Position numbers and translations under genes: made by a program
Source: Psychrobacter sp.
Lineage (GTDB): Bacteria; Pseudomonadota; Gammaproteobacteria; Pseudomonadales; Moraxellaceae
Length of the DNA: 18,310 nucleotides
Direction: 5' to 3'
Assembly: GCA_029264635.1 (NCBI GenBank)
Contig: JARIAA010000217.1
Location: 1-18,310 of the forward strand
The notes under the pieces: generated by a model
Database searches by the model: none
The model's input: only the letters and a program-made list of their open reading frames with translations
What the model was told of the DNA's origin: nothing
In this document: positions 1-8,094 of the stretch, piece after piece
Numbering within the stretch: the first letter of the stretch is position 1
Layout of the letters: each line of letters opens with the position of its first letter

Positions 1-857
1 TCCATTAAAATATGTACGGAATCACGTACCACCCTGTAACCACTGAACAAGATCAGTATGGCAACAATGACTGACGCTGCGGCATCTGCCCAAACCCAAC
101 CAAAACTTATCATGAGTAGCGCTGCGATAATGGCAGCAACTGAACCCATCAAGTCGCTCAGCACATGTAAATAAGCACTTTGCATATTAAGATTAACAGG
201 CTCTTTGGTAGCAGATGCCTTATTTTTATTTAAGCCGCTATTTGAGTCTTTACTGGCACTATGATTATGGTCATGAGTATCTCCACTGTGACTACCACGA
301 TGCATGAGCCATGCGACCAAAATATTGACCAGCATACCGATAGTGGCAACGATAAGCATGCCTTGGGTGGCAATCTCAGGTGGTGAATTAAAGCGTTTAA
401 TTGCCTCATAAAAAATCATCAAAGCAATGATAACTAAAGTCGCGCCATTGACGCTAGCCACTAAAATCTCAAAGCGTTTGTAGCCAAAGGTCTTTTGATG
501 GGTCGCCGCTTTTTCGCCAATCTTAAAGGCCAGTAGGGTTGCGCCAAGGGCTATCGCGTCGCTTAGCATGTGACCTGCGTCAGACAATAGCGCCAAACTA
601 CCGGTGAGCCAACCACCAATTGCTTCGACAAACATGTAGCCAGTAATAATGATAAAGCTAAATAGCAACGTGCGCTGATAGCCCTTGGTATTTCGCGGTG
701 CAACAGTCTGCTCTAAATGTTCGTCATGATCATGATTGTCTTGACTGTCATCGGTGTAATTATTGTCTTCATCCTCCTGAATGTGTGCATCGCTATCAGC
801 CGAAGCGCTCTGATGAGCATGGTCAGCTTTTTCAGTCTTTGGATGATTTTGATTCAT
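1..857 (-). CDS. CDF (cation diffusion facilitator) Zn/Co efflux transporter, 3' end cut by window
   Basis: Inner-membrane antiporter of the CDF family that exports Zn2+ and related divalent metals in exchange for protons. The first 285 codons are present; the C-terminal end lies beyond the left edge. The start ATG (855-857) opens a histidine/aspartate-rich cytosolic tail (residues 5-48), followed by hydrophobic segments from about residue 62. The intramembrane metal site is seen as H96xxxD100 (in LSDAGHMLSD) and H231xxxD235 (in HVLSDLMGS). The H/D pair arrangement is typical of Zn-preferring CDFs such as ZitB and CzcD. A second His-rich loop (residues 186-199, HRGSHSGDTHDHNH) lies between the fourth and fifth membrane helices, where Zn-CDFs usually carry one. 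The visible end, VRDSVHILM, is the conserved junction into the cytosolic C-terminal domain. It lies 210 bp downstream of priA on the same strand. The family call is firm; the exact substrate is inferred. Confidence 0.93.
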   Translation of the reverse strand, partial: MNQNHPKTEKADHAHQSASADSDAHIQEDEDNNYTDDSQDNHDHDEHLEQTVAPRNTKGYQRTLLFSFIIITGYMFVEAIGGWLTGSLALLSDAGHMLSDAIALGATLLAFKIGEKAATHQKTFGYKRFEILVASVNGATLVIIALMIFYEAIKRFNSPPEIATQGMLIVATIGMLVNILVAWLMHRGSHSGDTHDHNHSASKDSNSGLNKNKASATKEPVNLNMQSAYLHVLSDLMGSVAAIIAALLMISFGWVWADAAASVIVAILILFSGYRVVRDSVHILM

Positions 858-1067
858 AACAATACTCAAAATGTTAGACAGTAGAATAAATGGTTTTTTA
901 GCCTATTTAGATGTCCGTCGATTGAATTGAGGACACGCCTTGGACAGTTGTAAAGAATTTAGCATATTTAATGAGTTCATACTGTCGCGCGCTTATGACA
1001 ACTCGTGAATGCAAATAAAAGATTTATAATAGTGATAAATTTTTAAGCTATTACTATGGATTGATTG

Positions 1068-3350
1068 TTACCAACCGATAGGGTCAATATCTAAAGTAAG
1101 TTTTAGGTATTTAGCACTGGGCAGAGCAAGGACTGGCTGCCACCACTGGTTTAATACACGATGTAATTGCCATCGATCCTTAGCTAATAATAGCAGCTGC
1201 GAGTGATAGCGACTGTTCTTTTTACTCATAGGCGCGTCAATGGGACCCAATATCGCCAGATTGTGCGCGTTAGGAAGATGAGCAACTGCCTCTTTAAGTG
1301 CTTGAGTAGTCGCTGCAAGGGTTTTGCCTTCACAGCGTATTAGCGCAGCATAACTATAAGGCGGTAAGCCCATCATTTTGCGCTCTTGTAGCAGCTCTTG
1401 CGCAAAAGATAAATAGCCATCCTTGACCAATTTTAGTAGCAAGGGATTGTCAGGTTGCAGCGTTTGAATCAGGACGCGCCCAGCTTTGTCGCCGCGCCCA
1501 GCACGGCCTGCTACTTGAATCATTAATTGAGCGGTATGTTCAGGAGAGCGAAAATCTGCAGATAAAAACCCACGATCGGCATTAGGCAAACAAACTAGCG
1601 TGACATTGGGAAAGTGATGACCTTTTGCGACCATTTGGGTGCCGACCAAGATGGCAGGTTTGCCTTCATTGATGCGCTGATAAATATTTTCCCAGCTGTC
1701 TTTTCGCCGCGTCGTATCTCGATCAATCTGGATAATGGGATAAAGGGTCTTGCTGGTTTGCGGGTTGGAAAAGATGGCGTGCAGGTTTTCACTCAGCCTT
1801 GTCGTGCCCATACCCTTGGCATCTAAATTTTGACTACCGCAGTCAGGACAGATCTTAGGAATATAGGCTTGCCAATCACAATGGTGGCATTTTAAATACG
1901 AATGGGATTGCAACTGGCTATTATAATGTACCGTCAAATGCGCATCACAGCGCGGGCAATCTGCCTGCCAGCCGCAAGCCTCGCACAGTAACACAGGCGC
2001 ATAGCCGCGGCGGTTTAAAAATATTAATACCTGATCGCCAGCTTCTAGCGTCTGCCTTATCGCTCCAATCAGCGCATCGGTCAGCCCTGTATCATAGCGC
2101 GCGCCATTGTCTTGTGTTTGTTGATGGGTACTTTGCAGGCGTGCATCGATAAGCTGCATCGTCGCAGGCCTAGCATTGCCAGGACGAGTAAGTAATTGGC
2201 ATTCTATCAGCTTGCCTTCATGAACCAGTTTTAGATGCTCAAGAGTAGGGGTTGCCGTACCAAGTACAACGGGGATATTAGCTTGTAGACCGCGGTATAG
2301 CGCGACGTCTGCGGCATGATAACGCAAGGTATCCTGCTGCTTATAGGAGCTGTCATGAGCTTCATCGACGATGATAAGGCCCAAATCTGCAAAAGGGTAG
2401 AGCACGGTTGAGCGTGTCCCAATAATGATTTGAGCATGCCCAGTGCGGCAATCTTGCCAGCCTTGCAGGCGATGCGTATTGGTCATGCCTGAATGCAGCA
2501 GCACAATATGAGCGGCAAAACGACTGGCAAAGCGCGCGCGGGTTTGCGGAGTCAAACCAATCTCAGGCACTAATATCAAAACTTGCTTGCCCGCTTCTAA
2601 TACTGCCTGCATCGCTTGCAGATAGACTTCCGTCTTGCCACTACCCGTAATGCCGTTTAATAAAAACCCAGTGTAGCGCTCAGATTTATGAGCCGCAATA
2701 ATAGTGTCAACGGCAAGCTGTTGCTCATTGTTAAGATTAAGTGGCATTTTCGCTAATTTGACAGGATGGGGGGCTTGTTTTGGCTCGATATAACGTTCAA
2801 TAAGGCCTTTATCTTCAAGAGTGGTTAAAAAAGCGCGCTCCATACCTTCTAACAGCAGCACATCTTCACTAGCGCCGCGCGTGCCATGCAATTTAAGCAT
2901 ATCAAACTGCTGTTTTTGTTTTTTTGCATTGGCGCGAAAATTATCGTCAGTGATATGCGGCAAAATCCGCCAATGCGTAATGAGAAGATCCAGTGGTTTG
3001 CCTTGGCGCACTAAGGTTGGCAAAATGACTGCTAAGACGTCACCAAGCGGATAATGGTAATAGCGCGCAAGCCAATACGCCAGCTTTAGCAGACTAGCAT
3101 CTAAGATAGGCTTGGCATCTAAGCATTTATTAATGGGTTTGAGCTTATTGATCGGAACGCTGCTATTTACTTCAGAGAGATGAGCGACGACGATACCGAT
3201 TAGGGTTTGACGACCAAAGGATACCTCAACGCGGCTACCGATAGGGGGGAGGCAGGCAGGCTTATCATTTGCTAACGTGCTCATATCTGCTGGTAAGCTA
3301 TAGTCAAATACCCGATAAAGGGGCACGGGCAGAGCAACTTGTACCAACAT
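1068..3350 (-). CDS. priA: Primosomal protein N' (replication restart helicase PriA)
   Basis: DEAH-box 3'-5' DNA helicase that recognises stalled or repaired forks and reloads the replisome. The 760 residues match the family's usual 730-750. The N-terminus (LVQVALPVPLYRVFDYSLP) is the conserved 3'-DNA-binding domain. Walker A is GITGSGKT at 233-240, DEAH is at 329-332, GTATP at 364-368, and motif VI QVAGRAGRG at 612-620. Eight zinc-ligand cysteines (C456, C459, C465, C468, C488, C491, C501, C504) form the two zinc sites inserted in the second helicase lobe. The C-terminus ends in the family-like LTLDIDPIGW. The ribosome site in front of ATG 3348-3350 is weak, but the protein start aligns well with the family. 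It follows ridA by 164 bp, with a hairpin between them, so it may have its own promoter. Confidence 0.97.
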   Translation of the reverse strand: MLVQVALPVPLYRVFDYSLPADMSTLANDKPACLPPIGSRVEVSFGRQTLIGIVVAHLSEVNSSVPINKLKPINKCLDAKPILDASLLKLAYWLARYYHYPLGDVLAVILPTLVRQGKPLDLLITHWRILPHITDDNFRANAKKQKQQFDMLKLHGTRGASEDVLLLEGMERAFLTTLEDKGLIERYIEPKQAPHPVKLAKMPLNLNNEQQLAVDTIIAAHKSERYTGFLLNGITGSGKTEVYLQAMQAVLEAGKQVLILVPEIGLTPQTRARFASRFAAHIVLLHSGMTNTHRLQGWQDCRTGHAQIIIGTRSTVLYPFADLGLIIVDEAHDSSYKQQDTLRYHAADVALYRGLQANIPVVLGTATPTLEHLKLVHEGKLIECQLLTRPGNARPATMQLIDARLQSTHQQTQDNGARYDTGLTDALIGAIRQTLEAGDQVLIFLNRRGYAPVLLCEACGWQADCPRCDAHLTVHYNSQLQSHSYLKCHHCDWQAYIPKICPDCGSQNLDAKGMGTTRLSENLHAIFSNPQTSKTLYPIIQIDRDTTRRKDSWENIYQRINEGKPAILVGTQMVAKGHHFPNVTLVCLPNADRGFLSADFRSPEHTAQLMIQVAGRAGRGDKAGRVLIQTLQPDNPLLLKLVKDGYLSFAQELLQERKMMGLPPYSYAALIRCEGKTLAATTQALKEAVAHLPNAHNLAILGPIDAPMSKKNSRYHSQLLLLAKDRWQLHRVLNQWWQPVLALPSAKYLKLTLDIDPIGW

Positions 3351-3404
3351 AAAGGGCTTCGCAGTCTTATAAAGTGAGTATTAAATAACAATAAAGAGGG
3401 AAAA

Positions 3405-3433
3405 CTAATAAGCTTAGCATGATGCTAAGCTTA
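3405..3433 (-). terminator. Hairpin, probable terminator of ridA
   Basis: A perfect 10-bp inverted repeat (3409-3418 and 3424-3433, TAAGCTTAGC / GCTAAGCTTA) with a 5-nt loop. On the minus strand it lies about 80 nt after the ridA stop and is followed by a moderately T-rich run (TTAGTTTTCCC) before priA. The stem is clear. The T-tract is interrupted, so termination may be partial and the site could instead be an operator or an attenuating hairpin for priA. Confidence 0.5.
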
Positions 3434-3514
3434 CGATGATTGAGTTTAAAAAACTATTATTGGCTTATATGTATTTGTACATGAGATTATTTGATAGCAA
3501 ACAAAACATCAACA

Positions 3515-3895
3515 TTACTCAATATACAAAATAGACTCGATTTCGACCACGCCGCCTTTAGGCAGTGCCGCTACTTGGACAGCGGCGCGAGCAGGATAAG
3601 GCTCGCTCAAGTTGGCGACGAATACCTCATTTAAAACAGCAAAATCATTTAAATCGGTCAAAGACACATTAAATTTGACCACGTCATTTAGGCTACCACC
3701 AGCGGCCTCACAAATAGCTTTAGTATTTTCAAAAACTTGCTTGGCCTGCGCCTCAAACCCGTCTCGTAGTTCCATAGTTTCAGGATCAAATCCAAGCTGT
3801 CCTGAGATGTAGACGGTATTACCAACTTTTACCGCTTGTGAATAAGTCCCAACAGCGGCAGGCGCTTTATCAGTTTGAATGGTTTGACGGGTCAT
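3515..3895 (-). CDS. ridA: RidA family reactive enamine/imine deaminase
   Basis: Small cytosolic trimeric enzyme of the RidA/YjgF/TdcF family. It hydrolyses reactive 2-aminoacrylate and related enamine intermediates released by PLP enzymes such as threonine dehydratase, giving the 2-oxoacid and ammonia. The 126 residues match the usual 125-130. Family signatures visible are GTYSQAV (16-22), SGQLG (31-35), and the C-terminal RAAVQVAALPKGGVVEIE block. That block carries the substrate carboxylate-binding Arg (R103, equivalent to E. coli R105) and the conserved glutamates E118/E120. The start ATG is preceded by a good AAGGAT ribosome site 7 nt upstream on the minus strand. In many relatives ridA directly follows spoT, as here, although a 294-bp gap with a palindromic element and a candidate promoter separates the two. 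Confidence 0.96.
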   Translation of the reverse strand: MTRQTIQTDKAPAAVGTYSQAVKVGNTVYISGQLGFDPETMELRDGFEAQAKQVFENTKAICEAAGGSLNDVVKFNVSLTDLNDFAVLNEVFVANLSEPYPARAAVQVAALPKGGVVEIESILYIE

Positions 3896-3947
3896 GTTAT
3901 ATCCTTATTATACTTTACTGGTTTAATTGCTAAAAAGTTAACCGCAG

Positions 3948-3976
3948 ATTCTAGCATTATTTACGTTTTTTATAAA
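3948..3976 (-). promoter_or_regulatory. Candidate sigma-70 promoter of ridA
   Basis: On the minus strand, TTTATA (3971-3976) is followed by a 17-nt spacer and an extended -10, TGC-TAGAAT (-10 at 3948-3953). This would start a transcript about 45 nt upstream of the ridA ATG. The call is from consensus match only. Confidence 0.5.
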
Positions 3977-4029
3977 ATTCGAAACAGTATAGTCTGTACA
4001 AAATAAAAGTGTCATGTATTTTATCTGAA

Positions 4030-4105
4030 GGCAAGGCTGATAAAAATTTTCTTGCTTGCTGTGCCTACGCAAACAGCGGCTACAAAAATTTCTATCCGCC
4101 TTGCC
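4030..4105. repeat. 76-bp palindromic intergenic element
   Basis: Two 21-bp arms (4030-4050 and 4085-4105) are inverted copies with only two mismatches. Each begins at its outer end with GGCAAGGC and ends at its inner end with AAATTTT. The 34-nt centre has its own short inverted repeat (GCTGT / ACAGC). One mismatch becomes a G-U wobble in minus-strand RNA, so the hairpin would be slightly more stable in the spoT direction. It sits about 85 nt after the spoT stop. It has no long T-tract, so it is not a classical terminator. The layout resembles dispersed palindromic or MITE-like repeats of bacterial intergenic DNA, but no second copy is visible in this window. Confidence 0.7.
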
Positions 4106-4189
4106 GTAACATTTTTAGAGTGAATTGACTATATCGTTTTTTAATACATATCTAACAAACATCGATGAAGACAATCGATATGGCTATTT

Positions 4190-6376
4190 TCATAGCTGAT
4201 ATAGGCTCACGATATTAGGAAAGCCTAGCAAGGAGCGTATTTCACGTATGCCTTGCGCTAAATGATCGCGACTACGGACAATAACATGCAAAATGGTGTC
4301 ACCACTACGCACATCGACCGTTTCAACACCGATATTTAATTGACGTAGATGATAGATCACCTCACTGATCTGCTCGTCGCTAATCGCTATGGATAGCTTT
4401 AAATAAGCAGGAAAACGAATTTTCCCCCCTTTTTCATCAGAATCCGTATTTTTAATCGCTTTGTCATTGACCCAGCGTAGCTGTATCAGCTGATAGGGGT
4501 TATCTTTACGAATATCATCTAGTGAAAAGCATTTGTGCCGATGTACCACTAGACCATGACGCGATAAATGCCCAACGATAGGATCTCCATAAATCGGATG
4601 ACAGCAATTGGCAAAATCAATCTCGACACCTGCGGCATTGGCGATCAGCTGTTGCGGCTGCGCCCTGTCGTCATCAGTTTTTTGTGCTTGCAGATTATTT
4701 ACCTCATCGCTAAATAAACGCGAGACCACCAGCTGCGGCAGTAGGGTGCCGGAGCTTATTTGTTCAAATAAGGCGTTTTTTTCTGGTAGACCGCGCCATT
4801 CGATTAGGTTTTTCCAGTCACTTTCAGTCAAATCCTCTAGGTTTTTTTGATACGTTTTGAGCGCGCGATCTAAAGCTTGTTTGCCATGATGCTGTTTGTC
4901 AGTAGCAGATAAATCTTTGAACCAACGTAAAATCTCTTCACGTGCTTTATTCGTGACGACAAAACCGAGCCATTCAGCTTTTGGCTGTGATTGGCTGTCT
5001 ACTTCAATCTCAACCATCTGCCCATTTTTGACCACCGTGCCAAGCTTGGCTTTTTTACCGTTGATATTTGCCCCAACAGCTACATTACCGACCATAGGAC
5101 CAACAGCGTAGGCAAAGTCTAGGGCAGTTGCGCCTTGGGGCAGCTCATAAGCACGGCCTTGCGGGCTATAGCAAATAATTTTACTAGAATGCAAGTAGTC
5201 CATCAGCTCATTAATGGTAGAAACGGCTGCGGTGAAGTCAGGGCTGTTTTCATCCAAGGTTTCTTCATCAACCAAGTCTTTCATATTGCGTAATGATGCT
5301 TGGATGACCGATTGACTGACATCAGAGGCGTGTTCTGCTCCAATGACGCCAAGCCTTGCTGCACTTTGCATCTGTTTGGTCAAAATAATTACTTTAACAA
5401 GATCGTTGTCACGCTCATAAATTAAGGTAAGAGACTGATTGCCGCCAGGTAATGGACGACGAATATTGTCCTCGATATGAGTGTCATCAATTTGATATTT
5501 TTTGATTAAATAATAAGCAAGTTTGTCACAAGCCTCTATATTGTCGAGAACGATCTCAAAAGCATAGTGACGCAGTAAAGCATTAATCTCACCGCGATTA
5601 CGGAAGAATTGCCGATAGATAGCAACGCGATTGTCTAATACTTTGACGTGTCCGCCAAGCTCTAGATTATTGAGAACGATACTTAAATAGCGATGAATGG
5701 CTTCTCTTTGAAAGTTACGACCAAGACCGTGCTGTAGCAGCTTGTCAGACAATTTATTGTACATGTCTGAGTCAAGGTTACGATAGCATAAGACTTCTAT
5801 ATAATCTGCGATGTCGTTAAGTCCCATCAGGCGCGCAAAAGGGACATAAAAATCTAAGGTTTCTTTTGCAGTAGCATGCTGTTTTTCTGGACTGACGGCG
5901 TCAAGTGTGGACATATTATGCAAGCGATCAGCAAGCTTAATGATCAAGACACGTGGATCATTTAACGTCGCGGTCAGAATCTTATGAAAGGTGGCCGCTT
6001 TATTTTGCTGCTTATTATGACTGGACGATTTGAGTTTGGTGACCCCATCGACCAATCTTGCGACCACTTTACCGTAGCGCTGCTCAAGCTGCTCGTCACT
6101 AACCTCAGTATCCTCAACCGTATCATGCAAGATTGCTGCAATGATAGTATCTCGATCTAAACGAAAACCTGCCAATATTTCAGCGACCGCAATGGGGTGG
6201 GTGATATAAGGCTCTCCAGACTTACGCTTGTCTTTTATATGTGCCATATCACCAAACGCGCAAGCATCGATGATATCACGACGCTCATCTGCACATAGAT
6301 ACCCAACCGAACGCAGTAAATTATACTGCGCTTCATCAACCAATGGGTGACTGAGTTTGGGCAGGGTTTGGCTCAT
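4190..6376 (-). CDS. spoT: SpoT, (p)ppGpp hydrolase with degenerate synthetase domain
   Basis: RelA/SpoT homologue controlling the stringent response alarmone. The N-terminal HD hydrolase domain is intact: H60 (YITHP), H84-D85 (AAILHDTVEDTE), and D150 (KLADRLHNM), the Mn2+ ligands that remove pyrophosphate from ppGpp. The following synthetase domain (about 225-345) has lost its signatures. Where active enzymes have the NGYQSLHT loop this protein has GGNQSLTLI (311-319), and the D-x-x-A/G-x-R motif reads HYAFEI (270-275). After it come a TGS domain (about 398-460), a zinc-finger/CC domain with C591, C592, H593 and C616, and a C-terminal ACT domain (about 655-728). Length 728 is near the usual 700-ish. 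The ATG is preceded by TAGGAT. This pattern agrees with hydrolase-only SpoT described for Acinetobacter relatives. A separate RelA would have to make the alarmone. Confidence 0.95.
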   Translation of the reverse strand: MSQTLPKLSHPLVDEAQYNLLRSVGYLCADERRDIIDACAFGDMAHIKDKRKSGEPYITHPIAVAEILAGFRLDRDTIIAAILHDTVEDTEVSDEQLEQRYGKVVARLVDGVTKLKSSSHNKQQNKAATFHKILTATLNDPRVLIIKLADRLHNMSTLDAVSPEKQHATAKETLDFYVPFARLMGLNDIADYIEVLCYRNLDSDMYNKLSDKLLQHGLGRNFQREAIHRYLSIVLNNLELGGHVKVLDNRVAIYRQFFRNRGEINALLRHYAFEIVLDNIEACDKLAYYLIKKYQIDDTHIEDNIRRPLPGGNQSLTLIYERDNDLVKVIILTKQMQSAARLGVIGAEHASDVSQSVIQASLRNMKDLVDEETLDENSPDFTAAVSTINELMDYLHSSKIICYSPQGRAYELPQGATALDFAYAVGPMVGNVAVGANINGKKAKLGTVVKNGQMVEIEVDSQSQPKAEWLGFVVTNKAREEILRWFKDLSATDKQHHGKQALDRALKTYQKNLEDLTESDWKNLIEWRGLPEKNALFEQISSGTLLPQLVVSRLFSDEVNNLQAQKTDDDRAQPQQLIANAAGVEIDFANCCHPIYGDPIVGHLSRHGLVVHRHKCFSLDDIRKDNPYQLIQLRWVNDKAIKNTDSDEKGGKIRFPAYLKLSIAISDEQISEVIYHLRQLNIGVETVDVRSGDTILHVIVRSRDHLAQGIREIRSLLGFPNIVSLYQL

Positions 6377-6437
6377 AGAGTGGTGATCCTATTTTGTTAT
6401 GACTTGATGAGAGATAGTTTATTAAATATTGATACGC

Positions 6438-6457
6438 TAAACCGTCAATACGGTTTA
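6438..6457 (-). repeat. 8-bp inverted repeat in the spoT leader
   Basis: TAAACCGT (6438-6445) and ACGGTTTA (6450-6457) are perfect inverted copies around a CAAT loop, about 60-80 nt upstream of the spoT ATG and downstream of the candidate promoter. It could form an RNA hairpin in the leader or be a dimeric repressor operator. No T-tract follows, so it is not a terminator. Confidence 0.5.
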
Positions 6458-6497
6458 AATGGATGGTTATCATTTGAAATTACAAGACCATCCTCTA

Positions 6498-6525
6498 ATT
6501 AATCGTAAATTGGCTTGAATGTCAA
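6498..6525 (-). promoter_or_regulatory. Candidate sigma-70 promoter of spoT
   Basis: On the minus strand a perfect -35 TTGACA (6520-6525) is followed by a 16-nt spacer and ATTAAT (6498-6503), a four-of-six -10. It would give a leader of about 115 nt that contains the 6438-6457 inverted repeat. Consensus match only. Confidence 0.5.
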
Positions 6526-6635
6526 CTACTAAGCACATAGACCATTTAAAAATATTTGCATATCAATAAATGGTATTATTCAAAAATCTATACTTTATTA
6601 ACAATAGTTCGGAAAAAATTAATAGGTTTAAACGG

Positions 6636-6661
6636 CAAAAACCACAGCATTACGCTGTGGT
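6636..6661 (-). terminator. Rho-independent terminator after rpoZ
   Basis: Perfect 8-bp GC-rich stem ACCACAGC (6641-6648) / GCTGTGGT (6654-6661) with a 5-nt loop. On the minus strand it is followed directly by TTTTT. It lies about 75 nt downstream of the rpoZ stop and ends the rpoZ transcript before spoT. Confidence 0.8.
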
Positions 6662-6732
6662 CTTTAGTATGATACCTTACGCTTATAACAGTATCATGGC
6701 TACAAAATAAAAAACATCAAGAGAGGATAACT

Positions 6733-6993
6733 CTAAAAGCCATGATCACCTGATAACGCCAAATCTAATGAGCTGGTTGCAAAAGTATGCTCTGACTGAT
6801 TTAAAATATCGCGCGTGATTTTGCCAGCTGCAATTTCGCGTAACGCTAATACCGTAGGTTTGTCGTTGTCTACGTCTACTAGCGGATCGGCAATACCTTT
6901 AGCCAACTGACGAGCGCGTTTACTGGCGACCAACACCAGCTCAAAGCGATTATCAACATTTTCCAAACAATCTTCAATCGTCACTCGTGCCAT
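6733..6993 (-). CDS. rpoZ: DNA-directed RNA polymerase omega subunit
   Basis: Small RNA polymerase subunit that helps fold and latch the beta-prime subunit; in proteobacteria it also contributes to a ppGpp-binding site on the enzyme. The N-terminus MARVTIEDCLENVDNRFELVL is essentially the family signature. It continues with the conserved ASKRARQLAKG (24-34) and KPTVLALREIAAGKI (45-59). Length 86 is close to the usual 80-95. A GAGGT ribosome site lies about 10 nt before ATG on the minus strand. It follows gmk by 192 bp, with a strong extended -10 promoter in that gap, and is ended by a hairpin terminator. Proximity to spoT fits the known linkage of omega with stringent control. Confidence 0.97.
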   Translation of the reverse strand: MARVTIEDCLENVDNRFELVLVASKRARQLAKGIADPLVDVDNDKPTVLALREIAAGKITRDILNQSEHTFATSSLDLALSGDHGF

Positions 6994-7083
6994 AGATAGC
7001 TACCTCAGTTGTTTTTATGAGCAACGAATAGGACTCGCTACTCAGTAAAATAGTGTCAAAAATATAAAAGTTAATAATTGGCT

Positions 7084-7092
7084 ATTATAGCA
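7084..7092 (-). promoter_or_regulatory. Extended -10 promoter of rpoZ
   Basis: On the minus strand TGC-TATAAT (TATAAT at 7084-7089, TGC at 7090-7092) is a perfect extended -10 element. The -35 region is poor, as is common for this class. It predicts a start about 84 nt upstream of the rpoZ ATG and gives rpoZ transcription independent of gmk. Confidence 0.6.
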
Positions 7093-7185
7093 TTTATTTA
7101 CCCAAACGCGCAGTTGCTTTTTACGGGCACTCTTTTGAGTAATGGATCCCTCGTTTTTTAAGCCATGATATAAGCAATATTCAAC

Positions 7186-7815
7186 TTATGACTGCGTGGA
7201 TTCGCCTGACAGTAAGTTTGTAATAGTACGGTGATAACGTTGCTGCTGACGCTTTAGGGTTTGCCGATCAGCGATGATAATGGCTTTTAATTCAGTTAAG
7301 GCGACCTCAAAATTATCATTAATCACCACATAATCAGCATGGACATACTGTGACATCTCATTCACTGAGCCTGCCAGGCGCTGTTCGATAACGTCGATGC
7401 TATCTGTAGCACGCGTTGATAGACGTTGACGTAACGTCGCAACGCTCGGTGGCAGTATAAAAATCATGATCGCCTCGGCAAATATTTTTTTGACTTGTAG
7501 CGCGCCTTGCCAATCAATCTCCAAAATAACGTCAACGCCTGCGTTTAACTGTGCGCGGACACTTTGCTGGGAGGTACCATAATAATTACCAAATACTTTG
7601 GCATGCTCCAAAAACTTATCGTCACCAACGGCTTTTGTAAAGTCATCTACCGTCGTAAAATGATAATGCTGACCATCAATCTCGCCAGCCCGCGGATGGC
7701 GCGTGGTATGAGAGATACTGACCGTCAAATCATTGGTGGTTGCAAGTAACTGTTTGACCAGCGAGGTTTTGCCAGTACCAGAGGCTGCCGTGATAATAAA
7801 AAGTGAACCTGTCAT
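7186..7815 (-). CDS. gmk: Guanylate kinase
   Basis: Cytosolic P-loop kinase converting GMP and ATP to GDP and ADP, essential for guanine nucleotide supply and so for (p)ppGpp precursors. The Walker A is AASGTGKT at residues 10-17. The GMP-binding stretch SISHTTRHPRAGEIDGQHYHF lies at about 33-53, and the lid-region arginines follow in LRQRLSTRATDS. Length 209 is the family norm of about 205-210. The ATG is preceded by TAGGA about 9 nt upstream on the minus strand. It is the first gene of the leftward series and is divergent from ispH across 279 bp. Confidence 0.97.
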   Translation of the reverse strand: MTGSLFIITAASGTGKTSLVKQLLATTNDLTVSISHTTRHPRAGEIDGQHYHFTTVDDFTKAVGDDKFLEHAKVFGNYYGTSQQSVRAQLNAGVDVILEIDWQGALQVKKIFAEAIMIFILPPSVATLRQRLSTRATDSIDVIEQRLAGSVNEMSQYVHADYVVINDNFEVALTELKAIIIADRQTLKRQQQRYHRTITNLLSGESTQS

Positions 7816-8001
7816 ACGATATGTCCTAGTGAACGAGGTGTGTAAGTTAGCAAATAGTAGTGAGCAAATAAAAGCTGGTAAAAAAAGAAAACGACATCAT
7901 GTAAGGTAATGAAAATCATGATTTATAATTTTAAACTACTTTTGGCGTTTTTATATTGATTAACCAGCGCTGCAAGTATGCAAAGACTGAAGCGATAGTA
8001 T

Positions 8002-8030
8002 TTTAAAGAGCAATAAAAGTAAATTATGAT
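8002..8030 (+). promoter_or_regulatory. Candidate sigma-70 promoter of ispH
   Basis: TTTAAA (8002-8007), a 17-nt spacer, then TATGAT (8025-8030), a five-of-six -10. The start would be about 58 nt upstream of the ispH ATG, in the divergent gmk/ispH intergenic region. Consensus match only. Confidence 0.5.
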
Positions 8031-8094
8031 AAAGTAGAGTACTTATTTTATCTTCATTTTTCCTAATCTAAATTATCCAACGATAGGCTGCCTT

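Larger units (their letters stand above)
6377..6732. other. spoT-rpoZ intergenic region (356 bp)
   Basis: No credible coding sequence. Read in the minus direction it holds the rpoZ terminator hairpin, a weaker second inverted repeat nearer rpoZ (ATGATAC 6669-6675 / GTATCAT 6691-6697), a candidate spoT promoter, and an inverted repeat in what would be the spoT leader. The length and these signals suggest spoT is not simply read through from rpoZ. Confidence 0.6.

Noticed and set aside
4155..4180. Terminator directly after spoT (ATCGAT repeats)
   Set aside because: ATCGAT is itself a 6-bp palindrome, the stem is short and the following T-run is poor.
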